Source of the DNA: Caprimulgus europaeus | Lineage: Eukaryota; Chordata; Aves; Caprimulgiformes; Caprimulgidae | NCBI GenBank assembly: GCA_907165065.1 | Contig: OU015534.1 | Location: 8,439,686-8,503,685, forward strand | Direction: 5' to 3' | DNA: 64,000 nucleotides | Shown: in pieces, positions 61,347 through 64,000 of the stretch | Position numbering within the stretch: position 1 is the first letter of the stretch | How the letters are laid out: every line of letters starts with the position of its first letter | The notes under the pieces: generated by a model | Databases searched by the model: none | Told to the model about the DNA's origin: nothing | Seen by the model: only the letters and a program-made list of their open reading frames with translations | Program-made: the position numbers and the translations under genes

Positions 61347-64000
61347 GTCTCAAAATATTTTCTATCTCAGTGTGTGCTATGCTGGTATTCACTTTAGAAA
61401 GAAAAGGCATTAAAGGATCGGAGATTTGAGAAAGCTTTTTAAAATATAAGACTTTAAATTCTGTTTAGCTCATCAAAAGTGAGACTGGGAGGTGATGTGA
61501 TAAGGATTTGAAGGTAGGCTCTGAGGCTACTGATAGCAAGTGTGTCTGTTTTTTAACACAGTCAGCTGAGCCAAATTACTTTTTTACTCATATGTGATTT
61601 ACCTTCTGTATATCAGCCTTTCATGCACGTACGTACTCATGTCTGCATGAGAGAAATACACTTTAAGGCTTTAATCGAAGTTACGTCCCTGTGTACACAC
61701 ATAATAGAGGTACATTTACAGACAAGAACATATTTACAGCAAATAACTGCCAGAATATTTTGCGTATCTCTCATAATCAGGACCAGAATCCCATGGCAAC
61801 AAGTAAAGGTCTTTTGTATAGCATGATTTGGACTTTAAAGCACAGTATTTACAGTAATATTAACTGCACTGGATAGTACATAAGCTGGACTGGTGTTCTC
61901 CAAGGCTGGCTGAAATGATATGAACTTGTTTACTAGGGAGTGATGAAATAATTGCTTGCCTGAGTTTGTGTTCAAGTAGGTAAATAATTTACAGCTTTGT
62001 TTTGCTCTGAATCTCTTTATAATGCTCATATGCTGTCAAAACGGGCAGAGTATCAGAGATAGATTTCTGGGAAGATCTGCCCTTTAGTCAAAGGAAACAA
62101 ACATACCTGAGTGTTACCAAGGTGTGACCAAAGTAAAGAGTTATTATGCTAGCAGAAAGCAGTATAGTTAGAAAAGCAACCAAGGAGAAGTGATAACAGT
62201 CAGAGTTTGATAGAATATGTGAAGTTTTACTGTAGTTTCAACACAAGAGCAGAGCTCAGAAGTAAGCTCTCAAATACAGTGTATTTTTTCCTTTAGGTGA
62301 CCAATTGCACGGTGTAAACTAGTAAAAATATTTCATGCTGTGATAATCAAAGGAGACAAAAACAAGAGAGCAACACAGGAGTAAAGCATAATAATTTGTC
62401 TGCTAAGGTACTGTGAAGTTAATAGCACTATATGGACAAATGAGAAAATGTATACAAAACAAAAAATGCCTGGATCAGGCATTGAGCAGTCTACCAAAAA
62501 TTACATTTCTGTTACATTACCTTCCTCTTCCACGTTGAACAAAGTGTTCAATGAGATGAACTACAGCTGGAAATCTTTGGGCTATATTGCAATGTCCCAG
62601 AAAAGAAAAAGCTATTGAAAGTGTGCAGAATAAGGAGTGAACAGAGCAGGTGTGCTTCTGAAACAAAACCCTATTGCTCTAACTTCAGATGTGGAACTCT
62701 GACAGCATGTCACTCAACAGCAAACTAGAAGTAGGGAGCTCACATCACTAAACTAGTAACATGGAAGAAAAAATAGTTTGCATGAAGTTGAACATTACTT
62801 TGCTGCCTTATAGGACCTTTTTATTTTAGTGGTTGGAAGTTTGTGTTTTCCCTTAACAAGGGAAAAGAATTTAACGGGTTTATATCGTTTGGAGTTGAGT
62901 GAGTGCCTGCAGGCTTGCTTGATGAGAAAAGTGACATCCTGAGGAAACATACAGCAAATTGCAAACAAAATCCTTATTAGTAGTGGCAGTTACCTCCTGG
63001 AGTAGGATTGATTTGGAATCCCTGTAAGGATAGTGCTCTCCGTGCTCAGCCAACTTGACAAATAAGAGCATTTCTTAGGAGTTCATATTCGAGTTGTGTT
63101 GGTGGTAATAGAATTTACTTTCAGACTCAAAACAATTAAAGCAAGGTACTGAATGTCACTGTGCCTGAGAGATTAATTGTAAAAGTTACACATATGCTTC
63201 TTTTCTATTGCAAATCCAATAAAAAAAAGCTGCTGCTTCTGCTCATCCTTAGAGTGGCAGCTTGGACTCTATGATTTGGGGTGCCCCCAAAAAACAGCAG
63301 CATTACTGTGTGGGTCCATGTGTTGTCACAGAAGATCATTTTAATCTATCCTCTGCCATATTCTGGAGTGTGACAGTGGGGCATAGAGATACTCTGGACT
63401 ATTTGGCAACAGCAACATGAAGCAGTAGACATTATTTTGGAAACTATTTTCCTAAAAAATAATAATAATTTAAAAAATCATATTTAAGCAGTGTAAAAAG
63501 AGCTTTGACAGGAATCTAAACAATCTGCAGTATTTGTTTCATTTTTCCATCAGCCACTACTTATGTCACTGCAAGAAGAATTGAAAAGTTCTAAAATATT
63601 CATTCCTCTTTGTCTCATACAACTCAAATACCTGGAAACGTTTACTGTGTGCATGCAAAGAGGCTCCAGATTGGAGACAATTGAGAGAAATACTCAGATC
63701 TGATCCCAAATCATGTTGCTCAAGCTATGTTTAATTTAGCAAATAGTGTGAACTAACAGAAGTGGATTTTCAGAGCAGAAGAGATGTAGCTGAAGACATC
63801 ACACATATTCTATAAGTTTCTGAGGTTTCTATGTTGGACCAGCCCTAGTCTGTTCCCGTGACTCGAATGCATGCTGGTGGTTGGAACACATCTTCTAATT
63901 GACTTTCAGCTGAGGGGAATCCATTTTGTGTGCTCCAGGATTGCTCTGTGATGTGAAGCAAAGCATGAGAAGTGCAGATAATCAGGAGGCTGGCTTCAAA
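61347..64000. other. Non-coding DNA, nothing recognised
   Basis: AT-rich sequence to the window edge. No exon pair, repeat family or RNA gene is recognised. Confidence 0.55.

Noticed and set aside
1..64000. CRISPR arrays, tRNA or rRNA genes, prokaryotic operons, viral genes
   Set aside because: I looked for regularly spaced direct repeats, cloverleaf boxes, ribosome-binding sites with long frames, and retroviral-type long frames. None is present, and the sequence is vertebrate nuclear DNA in texture and repeat content.

Overview
This is a nuclear genomic window from an amniote vertebrate, most likely a bird. It is visibly AT-rich and poor in CpG. It has almost no long open reading frames and carries few interspersed repeats. 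The clearest repeat, at 54.8-55.15 kb, is a 3' end of a CR1 LINE ending in the ATTCTGTGA-type tail that is typical of avian CR1. A second short CR1 end lies at 24.1 kb, and an older CR1 of the type common in turtles and archosaurs lies at 5.2-5.9 kb. There is no bacterial or organellar gene, no operon structure, no tRNA or rRNA, and no CRISPR array. The species and the locus cannot be named from the sequence.

Layout. 0-24 kb is almost all unannotatable intronic or intergenic DNA. It holds scattered fossil repeats: a palindromic MITE-like repeat at 4.0 kb, the old CR1 at 5.2-5.9 kb, MIR/CORE-SINE-like fragments at 12.05, 12.64 and 21.0 kb, palindromic repeats at 15.2 and 22.2 kb, and a (TA)n tract at 18.03 kb. 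24-44 kb is similar, with more fossil repeats at 27.35, 28.07, 30.4, 37.0 and 37.6 kb. Several AT-rich, TAAT-rich blocks there look like candidate conserved non-coding enhancers (26.0-26.8 and 41.0-41.2 kb). At 44,773-44,812 there is a small, well-formed candidate exon on the plus strand, with a pyrimidine tract, a tandem NAG/NAG acceptor, one open frame and a consensus GTAAGT donor. If it is real, the window is mostly the large introns flanking this exon.

45-64 kb holds a 26-bp tandem duplication (45.63 kb), a CpG-enriched pocket (51.96-52.34 kb), the young CR1 (54.8 kb), and a short CpG-rich segment just after it. That segment carries a splice-acceptor-like site, a 47-codon open frame with one strongly hydrophobic stretch, a stop codon and a nearby AATAAA. 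At 57.9-58.08 kb a charged 62-codon open frame overlaps a 68-nt hairpin.

Most ORFs of 60-130 codons here are what an AT-rich sequence of this length gives by chance, and I have not called them genes. No complete gene is supported. I looked for an undescribed system and did not find convincing evidence of one. The most useful leads are the micro-exon, the CR1-adjacent terminal-exon-like segment, the 58-kb hairpin and the set of palindromic fossil repeats.
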